From assembly GCA_000024525.1 (NCBI GenBank), contig CP001769.1:5117001-5181000 (forward strand): a stretch of DNA of 64,000 bases, written 5' to 3'. Under the pieces are notes generated by a model that saw nothing but the letters and a program-made list of their open reading frames with translations, did not search any database and had not been told where the DNA came from. Both the position numbers and the translations under genes were made by a program. This document shows positions 7,901 through 17,331 of this stretch, one piece after another. Numbering within the stretch: position 1 is the first letter of the stretch; the number at the start of each line of letters is the position of its first letter. The DNA is from Spirosoma linguale DSM 74 (GTDB lineage Bacteria; Bacteroidota; Bacteroidia; Cytophagales; Spirosomataceae).

Positions 7901-9379
7901 ATGTATTTACTTGGATTCGACCTCGGCAGTTCGTCGGTCAAAGCGTGTTTAGTTGATGCCGATAGCGGCAAAGCCGTTGCGTCAGCTTTTTTTCCGGAAA
8001 CGGAAATGATTATTGAGTCCCCTCAGGCCGGTTTTGCCGAACAAAAGCCGGAGAACTGGTGGAAAAATGCCTGTCTGGCCAGCAAGGCTGTCCTGCAAAA
8101 AGCCAACGTTCAGCCTACCGATGTAAAAGCTATTGGCATTTCGTACCAGATGCACGGTCTGGTTGTGGTCGATAAGGATTTTAACGTACTCAGACCCTCC
8201 ATCATCTGGTGCGACAGCCGCGCCGTTCCGTACGGTAACAGAGCGTTCGACGCGCTGGGCCACGACCGTACGCTGCATCACCTGCTCAACTCACCGGGCA
8301 ATTTCACAGCTGCCAAACTCGCCTGGGTGAAAGCCAACGAGCCGGATGTGTATGCACAGGTCGACAAGTTCATGCTCCCCGGCGATTACCTGGCGGCTCG
8401 TATGACCGGCGATATTGTCACGACAGCATCGGGTTTATCGGAAGGTGCTTTCTGGGATTTTCAACAGAACGAACCGGCGCAGTTCCTGCTCGATTACTTT
8501 GGTTTCGATGCGTCGCTGATCCCCACTATCAAGCCAACCTTTGCGCCACAGGGCGAACTAACCGCAGCCGCAGCCGCCGAACTGGGCCTTGCCGCCGGAA
8601 CACCCGTTACGTACCGCGCTGGCGACCAGCCGAACAATGCGCTGTCATTGAACGTACTGGAGCCGGGGCAGATAGCGGCTACGGCAGGCACCTCGGGCGT
8701 GGTCTATGGCGTAAGCGATCAGGCCAGTTATGACCCGCAATCACGCGTTAATACGTTTTTGCACGTGAGTCACACGGTCGAAGCGCCCCGTTATGGAGTT
8801 TTATTATGCGTAAACGGTACGGGCATTCTGAACAGCTGGCTGCGGAATCAAATGCTGCAACGGTCGGTGAGTTACCCCGACATGAACGTGCTGGCCCACG
8901 AAGCCCCCGTTGGTGCCGATGGACTGGTCTGCTTACCCTTTGGCAACGGTGCCGAACGGATGCTCGAAAACGCCGACCTGGGAGCCTCTTTCCACGGACT
9001 GCAACTAACCCGGCATGGTCTGCCACACATGATTCGGGCCGCTCAGGAAGGCATCGTTTTTGCGCTCTACTACGGCATTCAGGTTATGGAAAGCGTAGGT
9101 GTAGGGTTACAAACGATTCGGGCCGGAGAGGCCAATATGTTCCTGAGCCCTCTCTTCCGCGACACGCTGGCCAACCTGACTGGTGCAACCATCGAGCTGT
9201 ATAATACGGATGGAGCGCAGGGAGCTGCCCGGGGCGCTGGCCTGGGACTGGGCTTTTACAAAAACGCACAGGAAGCCTTCGCTGGATTGCAGGTGACCAA
9301 AACCATTGAGCCCGATATGCGGGCGCAGGAAGGGTACCGGGACGCCTACCAGCGGTGGCTGTCAGTTCTGAATAGCTGA
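7901..9379 (+). CDS. xylB: Xylulokinase (FGGY family)
   Basis: Cytoplasmic FGGY-family sugar kinase of 492 residues, the usual xylulokinase length. The N-terminal phosphate-binding motif FDLGSSSVKA is at about residues 5-14, the SYQMHGLVV segment typical of XylB follows, and the C-terminal nucleotide-binding region carries GAARGAGLGLG. It would phosphorylate D-xylulose to D-xylulose 5-phosphate for the pentose phosphate pathway. ATG at 7901 is chosen over an in-frame TTG at 7862, which lies before the likely promoter element. No xylose isomerase is adjacent. The gap from 7617 to 7900 upstream has no gene. Confidence 0.88.
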   Translation: MYLLGFDLGSSSVKACLVDADSGKAVASAFFPETEMIIESPQAGFAEQKPENWWKNACLASKAVLQKANVQPTDVKAIGISYQMHGLVVVDKDFNVLRPSIIWCDSRAVPYGNRAFDALGHDRTLHHLLNSPGNFTAAKLAWVKANEPDVYAQVDKFMLPGDYLAARMTGDIVTTASGLSEGAFWDFQQNEPAQFLLDYFGFDASLIPTIKPTFAPQGELTAAAAAELGLAAGTPVTYRAGDQPNNALSLNVLEPGQIAATAGTSGVVYGVSDQASYDPQSRVNTFLHVSHTVEAPRYGVLLCVNGTGILNSWLRNQMLQRSVSYPDMNVLAHEAPVGADGLVCLPFGNGAERMLENADLGASFHGLQLTRHGLPHMIRAAQEGIVFALYYGIQVMESVGVGLQTIRAGEANMFLSPLFRDTLANLTGATIELYNTDGAQGAARGAGLGLGFYKNAQEAFAGLQVTKTIEPDMRAQEGYRDAYQRWLSVLNS

Positions 9380-9418
9380 GTCGACGAAGTGATTTAGTTA
9401 ATTGATACGTATAAAAAT

Positions 9419-9467
9419 GGGGTGTACGGACCGAAAACTTTCTGGTCTGTACGCCCCATTTTTTATA
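9419..9467 (+). terminator. Intrinsic terminator after xylB
   Basis: A GC-rich inverted repeat (GGGGTGTACGGACC with GGTCTGTACGCCCC, one G-T pair) is followed by a T-run ending in ATTTTTTAT. The rest of the gap up to 9745 is AT-rich, with no supported gene. Confidence 0.8.
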
Positions 9468-9745
9468 GAAAGGAGTGAAAATAAAAAAGCCTGGTAATCA
9501 TTGACAAACGAAACCTATATAATCTCCCTAAAACAATTTTGTTAATCACTAATAGTTATTTTCTCAAAAACAAAGCATCATATAATAATGAAACAAAGCA
9601 CACAAATAGCTTAAAATCAGCGATATAAATAAATTTTTCAATAAAATAAATCCAACTAACATCGTCTTTCCGTAAGTCTTCATGTTGTCGACAAACACAG
9701 TATCACATTCAATACACATTTCAACCAGTCAAAAAAAATAACGAC

Positions 9746-10297
9746 ATGAAAACGCTTAAATTAATTTTCTCAATTGTTGCTTTATCAGCTATCAGTCAGG
9801 TTTCGTTCGCGCAGGAAAAAACGGTAACCGTTGGTGGCGCGCCAATGTATCCCTCAAAAAATATCATTGAGAACGCCGTAAATTCTAAAGACCACACAAC
9901 ACTGGTAGCCGCCGTTAAAGCAGCCGGTTTAGTTGAAACCCTGTCGGGTGCGGGTCCCTTCACGGTGTTTGCACCTACCAACAAAGCGTTCGATAAACTG
10001 CCAAAAGGCACAGTGGAAACGCTGGTGAAGCCCGAGAACAAACAAACACTGACGGGTATTCTAACCTACCATGTTGTAGCCGGTAAAATGAGTACCGCCG
10101 ACCTGATGAAGGCCATCAAAGATGGAGGTGGAAAAGCTACTCTGAGCACAGTTTCAGGCGGAACACTAACGGCCATGCAGAAAGGCAAAAAGATTGAACT
10201 GATGGACGCCAAAGGGGGTACATCGACCGTTACCATTGCCGACGTGAACCAGTCGAACGGCGTAATTCACGTAATCGACACGGTATTGATGCCGTAA
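9746..10297 (+). CDS. Fasciclin (FAS1) domain protein
   Basis: Exported single-FAS1-domain protein of 183 residues. The signal peptide spans about residues 1-22 (ending SFAQE), and the FAS1 domain fills the rest. The two conserved family blocks are readable: the H1-like GPFTVFAPTNKAF and the H2-like NGVIHVIDTVLMP at the C-terminus, with the YHVV motif between them. FAS1 proteins mediate adhesion or bind small ligands; in Bacteroidota many are small secreted proteins of unknown partner. It is monocistronic, preceded by an AT-rich leader and followed by a terminator. Confidence 0.9.
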   Translation: MKTLKLIFSIVALSAISQVSFAQEKTVTVGGAPMYPSKNIIENAVNSKDHTTLVAAVKAAGLVETLSGAGPFTVFAPTNKAFDKLPKGTVETLVKPENKQTLTGILTYHVVAGKMSTADLMKAIKDGGGKATLSTVSGGTLTAMQKGKKIELMDAKGGTSTVTIADVNQSNGVIHVIDTVLMP

Positions 10298-10326
10298 CAG
10301 GCACGTCTGGTTTACTCAACGCAGGA

Positions 10327-10355
10327 ATGCCCGGCCAAACGGTCGGGCATTTTTT
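10327..10355 (+). terminator. Intrinsic terminator after fasciclin gene
   Basis: A 10-bp stem (10327-10336 with 10341-10350, one G-T pair), an AAAC loop and a following T5 run, 30 bp after the stop codon. Confidence 0.85.
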
Positions 10356-10495
10356 GGTTTATAGGTTATGTAAAACGATAGAAGCCCGCTGGAGACGATA
10401 GTTAAAATCATTTTATGGCCTAAAACAGGTAGTTTTATACGCTCCATCTGTTACCAGATAGTAACCGAAAAAACCATTATTAACCAGGAGAATGC

Positions 10496-11401
10496 ATGAC
10501 TAAAAAGCGCATATTTTTTACAGGGGGGTCAGGAAAAGCAGGGAAGCACGTTATTCCCTACCTCCTCGACCAGGGCCATAAAGTGATGAATGTAGATTTG
10601 ACGCCCTTGCACCATCCGGGGGTGGATAATCTGATCGCTGATATTACCGATTCCGGGCAAATGTTCAATGCCATGAGTTCGTATGCCGGATTAGATGAAT
10701 TGGAACCGGGGAACGGTGTACCCAGGTTCGATGCTGTCGTTCATTTTGCCGCCGTACCCAGAATCCTGATAAAGCCTGATAATGAAACGTTTCGGGTCAA
10801 CACCATAGGGACATACAATGTGATTGAAGCAGCGGTTAAGCTGGGCATTAAAAAGATTATTGTTGCTTCGTCAGAGACTACCTATGGTATCTGTTTTTCA
10901 GACGGTAAAACCGACCCTCATGTATTGCCACTGGAAGAGGATTATGACGTTGACCCCATGGACAGCTACGGATTATCGAAGGTTGTCAACGAAAAAACGG
11001 CACGCAGTTTCCAGCGACGGTCAGGCTTCGATATCTATGCCCTTCGGATCGGCAATGTGATTGAGCCGCATGAATACGCTGAACTGTTTCCCCATTATTT
11101 TACGAATCCTGACGTGCGACGCAGGAATGCTTTCTGTTACATAGACGCACGTGATCTGGGCCAGATTGTAGACTTGTGTTTGAAAAAAGACAACCTGGGC
11201 TATCAGGTTTTCAATGCTGGAAACGATGAGAATGGAGCCGTTATTCCCAGCAAGGAACTGGCTGAACGATTCTTCCCTGGTGTACCAATTACCCGCGAGC
11301 TGGGAGAGCATGAAGCCTTGTTTTCAAATCGTAAAATCCGTGAAGTCCTGGGCTTTAAGGAGCAACATAACTGGCAGAAATACGTAAAATGGGAGTCGTA
11401 G
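10496..11401 (+). CDS. NAD-dependent epimerase/dehydratase (extended SDR)
   Basis: Extended short-chain dehydrogenase/reductase of 301 residues. The nucleotide-binding glycine motif TGGSGKAGKH is at about residues 9-18 and the catalytic YxxxK reads YGLSK, with an upstream SSETTYG serine/threonine. This places it in the NAD-dependent epimerase/dehydratase group, which acts on nucleotide sugars or related hydroxy/keto substrates. A rare good Shine-Dalgarno site (CAGGAG, 10485-10490) precedes the ATG by 5 nt and supports this start. It is not next to other sugar genes, so the substrate is unknown. It is convergent with metH across a strong bidirectional terminator. Confidence 0.85.
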   Translation: MTKKRIFFTGGSGKAGKHVIPYLLDQGHKVMNVDLTPLHHPGVDNLIADITDSGQMFNAMSSYAGLDELEPGNGVPRFDAVVHFAAVPRILIKPDNETFRVNTIGTYNVIEAAVKLGIKKIIVASSETTYGICFSDGKTDPHVLPLEEDYDVDPMDSYGLSKVVNEKTARSFQRRSGFDIYALRIGNVIEPHEYAELFPHYFTNPDVRRRNAFCYIDARDLGQIVDLCLKKDNLGYQVFNAGNDENGAVIPSKELAERFFPGVPITRELGEHEALFSNRKIREVLGFKEQHNWQKYVKWES

Positions 11402-11502
11402 CCTAACCGAAAACACTTGCCTGTTGAGCTTTTTCACAACGACTTTACCAGGCTCAATTAGCAATTACAGGCTAAGTACACTGTCATTTAAGTGTTAATA
11501 AC

Positions 11503-11537
11503 AAAAAAGACGGTCGCCTGTACGACCGTCTTTTTTT
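11503..11537. terminator. Bidirectional intrinsic terminator
   Basis: Perfect 14-bp inverted repeat (11503-11516 with 11523-11536) with A6 on one side, T7 on the other and a 6-nt loop, placed between the convergent SDR gene and metH. Confidence 0.93.
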
Positions 11538-11554
11538 ATGACTTTATCATTCTA

Positions 11555-14500
11555 TTACGCATCGTAACTCAGCACCGGGCTTAGCCATTTCTCGATCTCC
11601 TCAACGGGCATATCTTTTCGTTGGGCGTAGTCCAGAATTTGGTCTTTGTTGATTTTACCAAGTGCGAAGTACTTCGACTCGGGATGCGAGAAGTAGAACC
11701 CACTCACCGATGAGGCCGGATACATAGCGTAGCTTTCTGTCAGTTCAATGTCAATTTTGTTAGCATCCAGCAAGTTGAACAACGTACCCTTTTCGGTATG
11801 ATCGGGGCAGGCCGGGTAGCCCGGCGCAGGACGGATTCCCTGATAGGCTTCTTTAACCAGTTGCTCATTCGACAGATTTTCATTGACAGCATATGGCCAG
11901 AACTCTTTCCGAACGCGCTCATGCATCCGCTCGGCAAAGGCTTCGGCCAGACGGTCGGCCAGGGCTTTAACCATGATGCTGTTGTAGTCATCGTGGTCAC
12001 GTTCGTATTTCTCCAGCAGGGTTTCGATACCAATACCGGCCGTTACGGCAAAGCCCCCAATGTAATCTTCCCGGCCGCTCTCCAGCGGAGCGATAAAGTC
12101 CGACAAACAGAAGTTGGGTAAACCGGGCGCTTTCTGATTCTGCTGACGCAGGAAGTGGAGTACCGTTTTGGTATCGTAAATCAATTCGCCCGCCGGGCTA
12201 ACAGCCGCTTGCGACTGTGCCTTGCTAATTTTATACTCAATATGCTGGTGCGAGCCGTGGCGCTCGCAGGCGGTTTCGCGTACGTGTTCTTCAAAATCGT
12301 GAAGCAGCACATCGTCGTCGGCCGAGTTGGCGGGGAAGAAGCCCACCACGGCTTTGGCTTTGAGCAGTTTCTTATCAACGATCTCCTGCAACAGTCGATT
12401 GGCATCGTCGAACAGTTGTTTGGCTTCTTTACCCACTACCGCATCGTCAAAAATAGCGGGGTACTTACCGTGCAGCTGCCACGTCTGGAAAAATGGCGTC
12501 CAGTCGATGTAGTCAACCAGTTCGGCAATTGAATAATCGTCAAAATAGCGGTTACCCAGAAACGCCGGCTTGGTTGGCTCGAACGTACTCCAGTCGATTT
12601 TTGTGCGGTTGTCACGCGCCTGGGAAATCGTCAGGCTGGCTTTGTCTTTCTGCCGCTTGGTATGCTCTTCCCGGAGTTTGACGTATTCGGCCTTGATATC
12701 CGTGAAGATTTTTTCTTTTGTTCCATCCGTTTCGCTCACGAGCCGACCGGCTACCGGAACGCTCCGGCTGGCATCCAACACGTGAACAACGGGCCCCGAG
12801 TAGTGCGGATCAATCTTAACGGCGGTGTGAATGCGGGAGGTGGTCGCTCCGCCAATGAGCAATGGAAGTTTGAAACCCTGCCGCTCCATCTCTTTGGCCA
12901 CGCCAACCATTTCGTCCAGCGATGGGGTAATCAGGCCGCTCAGCCCGATAATATCAACGTTATGCTCGCGGGCGGCATCCAGAATTTTCTGGGTCGGCAC
13001 CATGACGCCGAGGTCGATGATCTCGTAATTATTACACCCCAGCACCACCCCAACGATGTTTTTACCGATGTCATGTACATCACCTTTTACCGTAGCCAGC
13101 AAGATCTTACCCGCGTTCGATGAGCCGGTGCCTGACTTCTCCGCTTCGATAAACGGCGTTAAGTAGGCCACGGCTTTTTTCATGACACGAGCCGATTTCA
13201 CGACCTGAGGCAGGAACATTTTACCCGCTCCGAACAGATCGCCAACTACGTTCATCCCATCCATCAACGGACCTTCAATGACGTGCAGGGGGCGTTCTAC
13301 CTGTTGGCGGATTTCTTCCACATCCTGATCGATGTAGTCGGTAATTCCTTTGATCAGCGCATGCTTAAGCCGTTCGCGAACGGGTTCGAGCCGCCAGCTT
13401 TCGTCCTGAACAATCGCTTTACCTTTCGCTTTTACGGTTTCGGCAAATTCAACCAGGCGTTCAGTGGCATCGTCCCGGCGGTTGAGTAATACATCTTCGC
13501 AGCGTTCCAGCAGGTCTTTCGGAATGCTGTCGTATACCTCCAGTTGTCCGGCATTGACGATACCCATGTCCAGCCCGGCCCGAATGGCGTGGTAGAGAAA
13601 CGCCGAGTGCATGGCTTCCCGAACAACGTCGTTCCCCCGGAAACTGAACGAAATATTCGACACGCCACCGCTCACTTTGGCCAGCGGCAGGTTTTGTTTA
13701 ATCCAGCGCGTAGCATTGATAAAGTCAACGGCGTAATTATTATGTTCTTCAATACCCGTAGCAACGGTCAGAATATTGGGGTCGAAGATAATATCCTGTG
13801 GGGCAAACTGGACTTTATCGACCAGAATCCGGTAAGCGCGTTCACAAATCTCAATGCGTCGTTCGTAAGAATCGGCCTGACCATTTTCATCAAACGCCAT
13901 CACGACCGCAGCAGCCCCGTAGCGTTTCACCAGATTGGCCCGTTCAATGAATGCCTCCTCCCCTTCTTTGAGGGATATGGAGTTGACAATGGCTTTCCCC
14001 TGTACGCACTTCAAACCGGCTTCAATAACTTCCCACTTGGAGGAGTCAACCATGATGGGTACGCGGGCAATATCGGGTTCGGCAGCAATCAGGTTCAGGA
14101 AGGTTTTCATGGCCTCCACCGAGTCCAGCATTCCTTCGTCCATGTTGATGTCAATCACCTGGGCGCCCCCTTCTACCTGCCCACGGGCAATGCTCAGGGC
14201 TTCGTCGAAATTTCCTTCTTTGATGAGCCGGGCGAACTTCTTGGAACCCGTTACGTTGGTGCGTTCGCCAACATTCAGGAAGTTGGTTTGCTCCGTAATT
14301 TTCAGCGGCTCCAGACCGCTCAACTTCTGGTACGGCTCCGGCTGGGGTAATTGCCGGGGCGGGTATTTGGCGGCCACATCGGCAATGGCCCGGATATGAT
14401 CGGGTGTTGAGCCGCAGCAGCCCCCAACAATATTAACGAAGTTGCTTTTAACAAAGTCCTCAATTTGCAACGCCATCATATCCGGCGTTTCGTCGTATTC

Positions 14501-15340
14501 TCCGAACTCGTTGGGCAGACCCGCGTTCGGGTAGGCCGATGTGAAGAAAGGCGCTTCTTTAGCAAGCGTCTGGATATACGGCCGCATCAACTGGGCACCC
14601 AGCGCACAGTTCAGGCCAACGCTCAGCAGTGGCAGGTGCGAAACCGAATACAAAAACGCTTCGGTCGTTTGCCCTGACAGCGTACGACCGCTGGCATCCG
14701 TAATGGTGCCGGAGATCATAATGGGCAGAGCAGTCTTCTGCGGATTGAGATTAAAATATTTATCAATGGCGAACATAGCCGCCTTGGCATTCAGCGTATC
14801 GAAAATGGTTTCGACCAGCAGCAAGTCTGCCCCACCGTCAACCAGCCCGCTTACCTGTTCGTAATAGGCGTTCACCAGTTCATCGAACGTGACGGCCCGA
14901 TAAGCGGGGTTATTGACATCGGGCGAAAGCGACGCGGTCCGGTTGGTTGGCCCCATAGCACCCGCCACAAATCGCGGTTTGTCGGGATTCTGGCGGGTAA
15001 TCTCAACGGCCACTTCTTTCGCAATCCGGGCCGACTCATAGTTCAGTTCATAGGCCAGCTCCTCCATTCGGTAATCGGCCATAGCGATGGATGTGCCGCT
15101 GAAGGTGTTGGTTTCGATGATGTCGGCACCCGCTTCGAGGTACTGCTTGTGAATGGCCTGAATAATTTCTGGCTTTGTCAGCGAAAGCAAATCATTATTG
15201 CCTTTCAGGTCGTGCGGCCAATCACGGAATCGTTCGCCCCGATAGTCAGCATCAGTCAGGTTATACCGTTGAATCATCGTACCCATCGCCCCATCGAGGA
15301 CAAGGATACGTTCGTGAAGAAGTTCGTATATCGTTTTCAA
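11555..15340 (-). CDS. metH: Cobalamin-dependent methionine synthase
   Basis: Full-length MetH of 1261 residues. Domains in order: homocysteine-binding barrel (1 to about 330), with zinc cysteines C245 in GLNCALG and C308-C309 in GGCCGS; pterin-binding barrel (about 360-620); cobalamin cap and Rossmann domain, with the cobalt-ligand histidine H756 in DVHDIG; and the AdoMet reactivation domain (about 920-1250). It transfers a methyl group from methyltetrahydrofolate to homocysteine in the cytoplasm. The gene is preceded on its strand by a SAM-I riboswitch and a good promoter, so high SAM should switch it off. It needs B12, so the cell must make or import it. Confidence 0.97.
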   Translation of the reverse strand: MKTIYELLHERILVLDGAMGTMIQRYNLTDADYRGERFRDWPHDLKGNNDLLSLTKPEIIQAIHKQYLEAGADIIETNTFSGTSIAMADYRMEELAYELNYESARIAKEVAVEITRQNPDKPRFVAGAMGPTNRTASLSPDVNNPAYRAVTFDELVNAYYEQVSGLVDGGADLLLVETIFDTLNAKAAMFAIDKYFNLNPQKTALPIMISGTITDASGRTLSGQTTEAFLYSVSHLPLLSVGLNCALGAQLMRPYIQTLAKEAPFFTSAYPNAGLPNEFGEYDETPDMMALQIEDFVKSNFVNIVGGCCGSTPDHIRAIADVAAKYPPRQLPQPEPYQKLSGLEPLKITEQTNFLNVGERTNVTGSKKFARLIKEGNFDEALSIARGQVEGGAQVIDINMDEGMLDSVEAMKTFLNLIAAEPDIARVPIMVDSSKWEVIEAGLKCVQGKAIVNSISLKEGEEAFIERANLVKRYGAAAVVMAFDENGQADSYERRIEICERAYRILVDKVQFAPQDIIFDPNILTVATGIEEHNNYAVDFINATRWIKQNLPLAKVSGGVSNISFSFRGNDVVREAMHSAFLYHAIRAGLDMGIVNAGQLEVYDSIPKDLLERCEDVLLNRRDDATERLVEFAETVKAKGKAIVQDESWRLEPVRERLKHALIKGITDYIDQDVEEIRQQVERPLHVIEGPLMDGMNVVGDLFGAGKMFLPQVVKSARVMKKAVAYLTPFIEAEKSGTGSSNAGKILLATVKGDVHDIGKNIVGVVLGCNNYEIIDLGVMVPTQKILDAAREHNVDIIGLSGLITPSLDEMVGVAKEMERQGFKLPLLIGGATTSRIHTAVKIDPHYSGPVVHVLDASRSVPVAGRLVSETDGTKEKIFTDIKAEYVKLREEHTKRQKDKASLTISQARDNRTKIDWSTFEPTKPAFLGNRYFDDYSIAELVDYIDWTPFFQTWQLHGKYPAIFDDAVVGKEAKQLFDDANRLLQEIVDKKLLKAKAVVGFFPANSADDDVLLHDFEEHVRETACERHGSHQHIEYKISKAQSQAAVSPAGELIYDTKTVLHFLRQQNQKAPGLPNFCLSDFIAPLESGREDYIGGFAVTAGIGIETLLEKYERDHDDYNSIMVKALADRLAEAFAERMHERVRKEFWPYAVNENLSNEQLVKEAYQGIRPAPGYPACPDHTEKGTLFNLLDANKIDIELTESYAMYPASSVSGFYFSHPESKYFALGKINKDQILDYAQRKDMPVEEIEKWLSPVLSYDA

Positions 15341-15388
15341 AGGCAGTGTTGTAACGCGTATTTGTTGAGAATCAACAACGGGCGCACT

Positions 15389-15418
15389 AAAAAAAGTCCA
15401 AAAAGCAAAATGGCTTAT
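15389..15418 (-). terminator. Candidate riboswitch expression platform
   Basis: On the minus strand, downstream of the SAM-I aptamer, a short bulged hairpin (AAGCCA pairing with TGGACTT) is followed by seven T residues before the metH start. It is positioned to be the attenuating terminator, but the stem is weak, so this is tentative. Confidence 0.45.
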
Positions 15419-15447
15419 TCACAGAAAGGCAGAAAGCACGAGGCTAC

Positions 15448-15551
15448 CTTATCTACCCCGCTGGCTGGCGGGAGGAAATTGGCACCATTCCCCTGGGCTG
15501 GTTGGTTGCCAAGACATCATCGGGTCCGGTCCCTCCGTCTTTCTGGATAAG
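15448..15551 (-). ncRNA. SAM-I (S-box) riboswitch upstream of metH
   Basis: Read on the minus strand, the segment has P1 strands CTTATC and GATAAG, the GACGGAGGGACCGG stretch, GATGATG followed by the highly conserved TTGGCAACC, then GGTGCCAATTTCC and the P4 hairpin CCCGC...GCGGG. These are the signature blocks of the S-box aptamer in the right order and spacing. It lies 107 bp before the metH start codon. The family binds S-adenosylmethionine and normally turns methionine biosynthesis off. Confidence 0.93.
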
Positions 15552-15557
15552 TAGTGA

Positions 15558-15589
15558 CAAAATTAAACAAAAAATGGGTGCCCCAACAA
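15558..15589 (-). promoter_or_regulatory. metH promoter (Bacteroidota type)
   Basis: On the minus strand TAATTTTG (15558-15565) matches TAnnTTTG exactly and a TTGTTG (15584-15589) lies 18 nt upstream as the -33 element. The implied start of transcription falls at about 15551, the first base of the riboswitch. Confidence 0.75.
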
Positions 15590-15600
15590 GTGGAACACCC
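15569..15600 (-). terminator. Terminator of the carbamoyltransferase/SxtJ operon
   Basis: Minus-strand hairpin (GGGTGTTCCA pairing with TTGGGGCACCC around CTTG) followed by ATTTTTTG, 26 bp after the SxtJ stop codon. It overlaps the metH promoter. Confidence 0.75.
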
Positions 15601-15625
15601 GAAATGAGTTTGCCCGCAAAGGATA

Positions 15626-15988
15626 CTACCACATCTGTTCCAAATCCTCTTTGGTGTACGTATGGTTGCGCTCGTTGTAAAACGATTTTTCGTCCGTGCG
15701 TTTGATGGCCAACGGATTTTTGGCCGTCATGCGATACAAAAGGGCAATCGGAAAGAGGAACACGAAAAATAAGACCGACAGAATAATTTTGCCGTTGACA
15801 TTTCCCAGAATCTCGGCCAGCTTAAACCAGGCCTTTACGATAAGATCGCCTACTGCCGGAACCGCCAGACTGAGGACGCCCACAGCAGCAGCCGCATAGA
15901 GCCACCAGGGCGATTTAAAGATAAAATAGAGTACCACAAGCCCGGTCACAATAACCAGTTGGGCCTTTACTTTTTCGGTAACATCCAT
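15626..15988 (-). CDS. SxtJ-family membrane protein
   Basis: Small integral membrane protein of 120 residues, matching the SxtJ family named after the saxitoxin cluster, where its role is unknown. Three hydrophobic segments are visible at about residues 10-45 (two close helices, with the aromatic KSPWWLYAA between them) and 65-90 (IILSVLFFVFLFPIALLY), followed by a polar tail (ERNHTYTKEDLEQMW) that recurs in the family. It is the last gene of a four-gene minus-strand operon with a carbamoyltransferase, an SGNH hydrolase and a DUF5989 peptide, 3 bp after the DUF5989 gene. A terminator follows. Confidence 0.8.
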   Translation of the reverse strand: MDVTEKVKAQLVIVTGLVVLYFIFKSPWWLYAAAAVGVLSLAVPAVGDLIVKAWFKLAEILGNVNGKIILSVLFFVFLFPIALLYRMTAKNPLAIKRTDEKSFYNERNHTYTKEDLEQMW

Positions 15989-15991
15989 GTG

Positions 15992-16141
15992 TTAAAACAG
16001 AGTATAGATAAACGGAGCTACCGCCGAGCCACCGCCAATGACAATTAATACACCAATGAGCAGTAACAAAATAATCATTGGAGCCAGCCACCATTTCTTG
16101 CGCTGTTTCATGAACTTGAAGATGTCCTGTAAGAATTCCAT
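15992..16141 (-). CDS. DUF5989 family small membrane protein
   Basis: Forty-nine-codon gene between the SGNH hydrolase and SxtJ genes. The peptide begins MEFLQDIFKFMKQRKKWWLA, then has one hydrophobic helix rich in Ile, Leu and Val, and ends in GGGSAVAPFIYTLF. That layout (basic KQRKKWW, single helix, glycine-rich GxGSAVAPFIYTLF end) is the DUF5989 signature, found beside SxtJ and NodU-type carbamoyltransferases in many bacteria. Function is unknown; a small membrane subunit of a complex with its neighbours is plausible. The start ATG at 16141 is 19 bp after the SGNH gene and the stop is 3 bp from the SxtJ start, so translation is likely coupled. Confidence 0.88.
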   Translation of the reverse strand: MEFLQDIFKFMKQRKKWWLAPMIILLLLIGVLIVIGGGSAVAPFIYTLF

Positions 16142-16160
16142 AAGTTGTGTTCGTGTTTAC

Positions 16161-17315
16161 TTACTTATTAAGTGTTAAGGTTTGAGGAGTTCCTGAAGTT
16201 GACTGCATCAGTTTAAAAAGAGCATCACCTACCCGCTGGTTGACAATCGGGCTGGCGTGTCCGTCGTTACGTCCCACTACGCGGTCGGTCATGGGGAGAT
16301 CAAGCATGAGCTTACCGACATCCAGCATCGGCACGTTGTTGGACCGAAAAAAGTTCACCACGGGTTTTACATACTCAGTCGTTTGTTCGATGTTGTGCGA
16401 GAACGGGAACATGACAACGTATAGACGCGAATTATTTTCTTTAGCGTAGGTGATAAACTGGTTGAGATCGCTCAGATGGTCGTTGATAATGGCGGGTGTT
16501 CCGTAGGCTTTCCGGGCATAGACATCGAACGGGGCAAAATTACCATGGGGAAACTGCCAGTACAGATAGTTCAGCAGATAAAACTTGATAAACAGCGACT
16601 GCACGGGCCGGGGCAGGTCGGAATAGGGCCGAAACCCGGTGGGTATAACCCCATGATCGGCGGCCACTTTCTCGATATCGTTCGGAAAATATTGTAGAAT
16701 CAGCACATCGGGCTTTTTACCAAACTTCACCAGACGGGCGTATTCGTCCCGCGTATCGGAACCGGAAATTCCCAGGTTATACGTTACGTACTGGCTGGTC
16801 CCAAGCTTTTCGGCCAGCACATTCCCATAGCGTTCGTCGGCCGATTTCAGCCCGTGCCCGGCAGTAAACGAATCACCAACGATGAAGACTTTCTTCTTTC
16901 CTAACGTATCCGTCTTCGGCGTATCACGGTAATCGCCCGTCATGGGCGGCCAATAGCGTTCAAACCAGATTTTAGACGCCAACGTTAGCCCGCCTTCCTG
17001 GCTCTGAGAGATAAACATAAACGCCATCTCAACGAAGATGAGTACCACAACGGTTGGCACCAGCAGCGTTGCGATGTTACCAAGCAGTTTCGGCGGACTC
17101 GCATTCTTGACAACGCCATAATAATAGAGTCTCAGTAACTCGATGATGAGTAACAGAAACAGGGCGCATTTGGCAAGACGGACGTATATATTGTCGAATA
17201 ATCCCTTGTGCGGATAGTCGAAAGCAACTCCGTAATGGTCGCCGTAAAATATAACGAAGAGTAAAAATCCAAGTAGAAGCAGGCGAACAACACTGGAAAA
17301 GAGCTTTGATTGCAT
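16161..17315 (-). CDS. Membrane-anchored SGNH/GDSL hydrolase
   Basis: SGNH-superfamily hydrolase of 384 residues with an N-terminal membrane region: hydrophobic helices at about 8-25, 48-66 and 78-103. The block I motif VGDSF (nucleophile serine in GDSF, 147-150) follows, then the glycine block NLGISGSDT and the asparagine block YFPND. The block V catalytic pair is in the C-terminal GRNDGHASP. Such proteins act as O-acyl esterases or acyl transferases on glycans and other envelope polymers. Its place directly after the carbamoyltransferase gene (16 bp gap) and before the DUF5989 and SxtJ genes implies joint action on one envelope substrate. Confidence 0.82.
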   Translation of the reverse strand: MQSKLFSSVVRLLLLGFLLFVIFYGDHYGVAFDYPHKGLFDNIYVRLAKCALFLLLIIELLRLYYYGVVKNASPPKLLGNIATLLVPTVVVLIFVEMAFMFISQSQEGGLTLASKIWFERYWPPMTGDYRDTPKTDTLGKKKVFIVGDSFTAGHGLKSADERYGNVLAEKLGTSQYVTYNLGISGSDTRDEYARLVKFGKKPDVLILQYFPNDIEKVAADHGVIPTGFRPYSDLPRPVQSLFIKFYLLNYLYWQFPHGNFAPFDVYARKAYGTPAIINDHLSDLNQFITYAKENNSRLYVVMFPFSHNIEQTTEYVKPVVNFFRSNNVPMLDVGKLMLDLPMTDRVVGRNDGHASPIVNQRVGDALFKLMQSTSGTPQTLTLNK

Positions 17316-17331
17316 TAAAACGGGCCGTTCG

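Noticed and set aside
13544..14350. Plus-strand frame of 268 codons antisense to metH
   Set aside because: Shadow of the strongly conserved metH reading frame; no recognisable protein features.
15341..15550. Plus-strand coding frame over the metH leader
   Set aside because: The region is explained on the minus strand by the SAM-I riboswitch and promoter.
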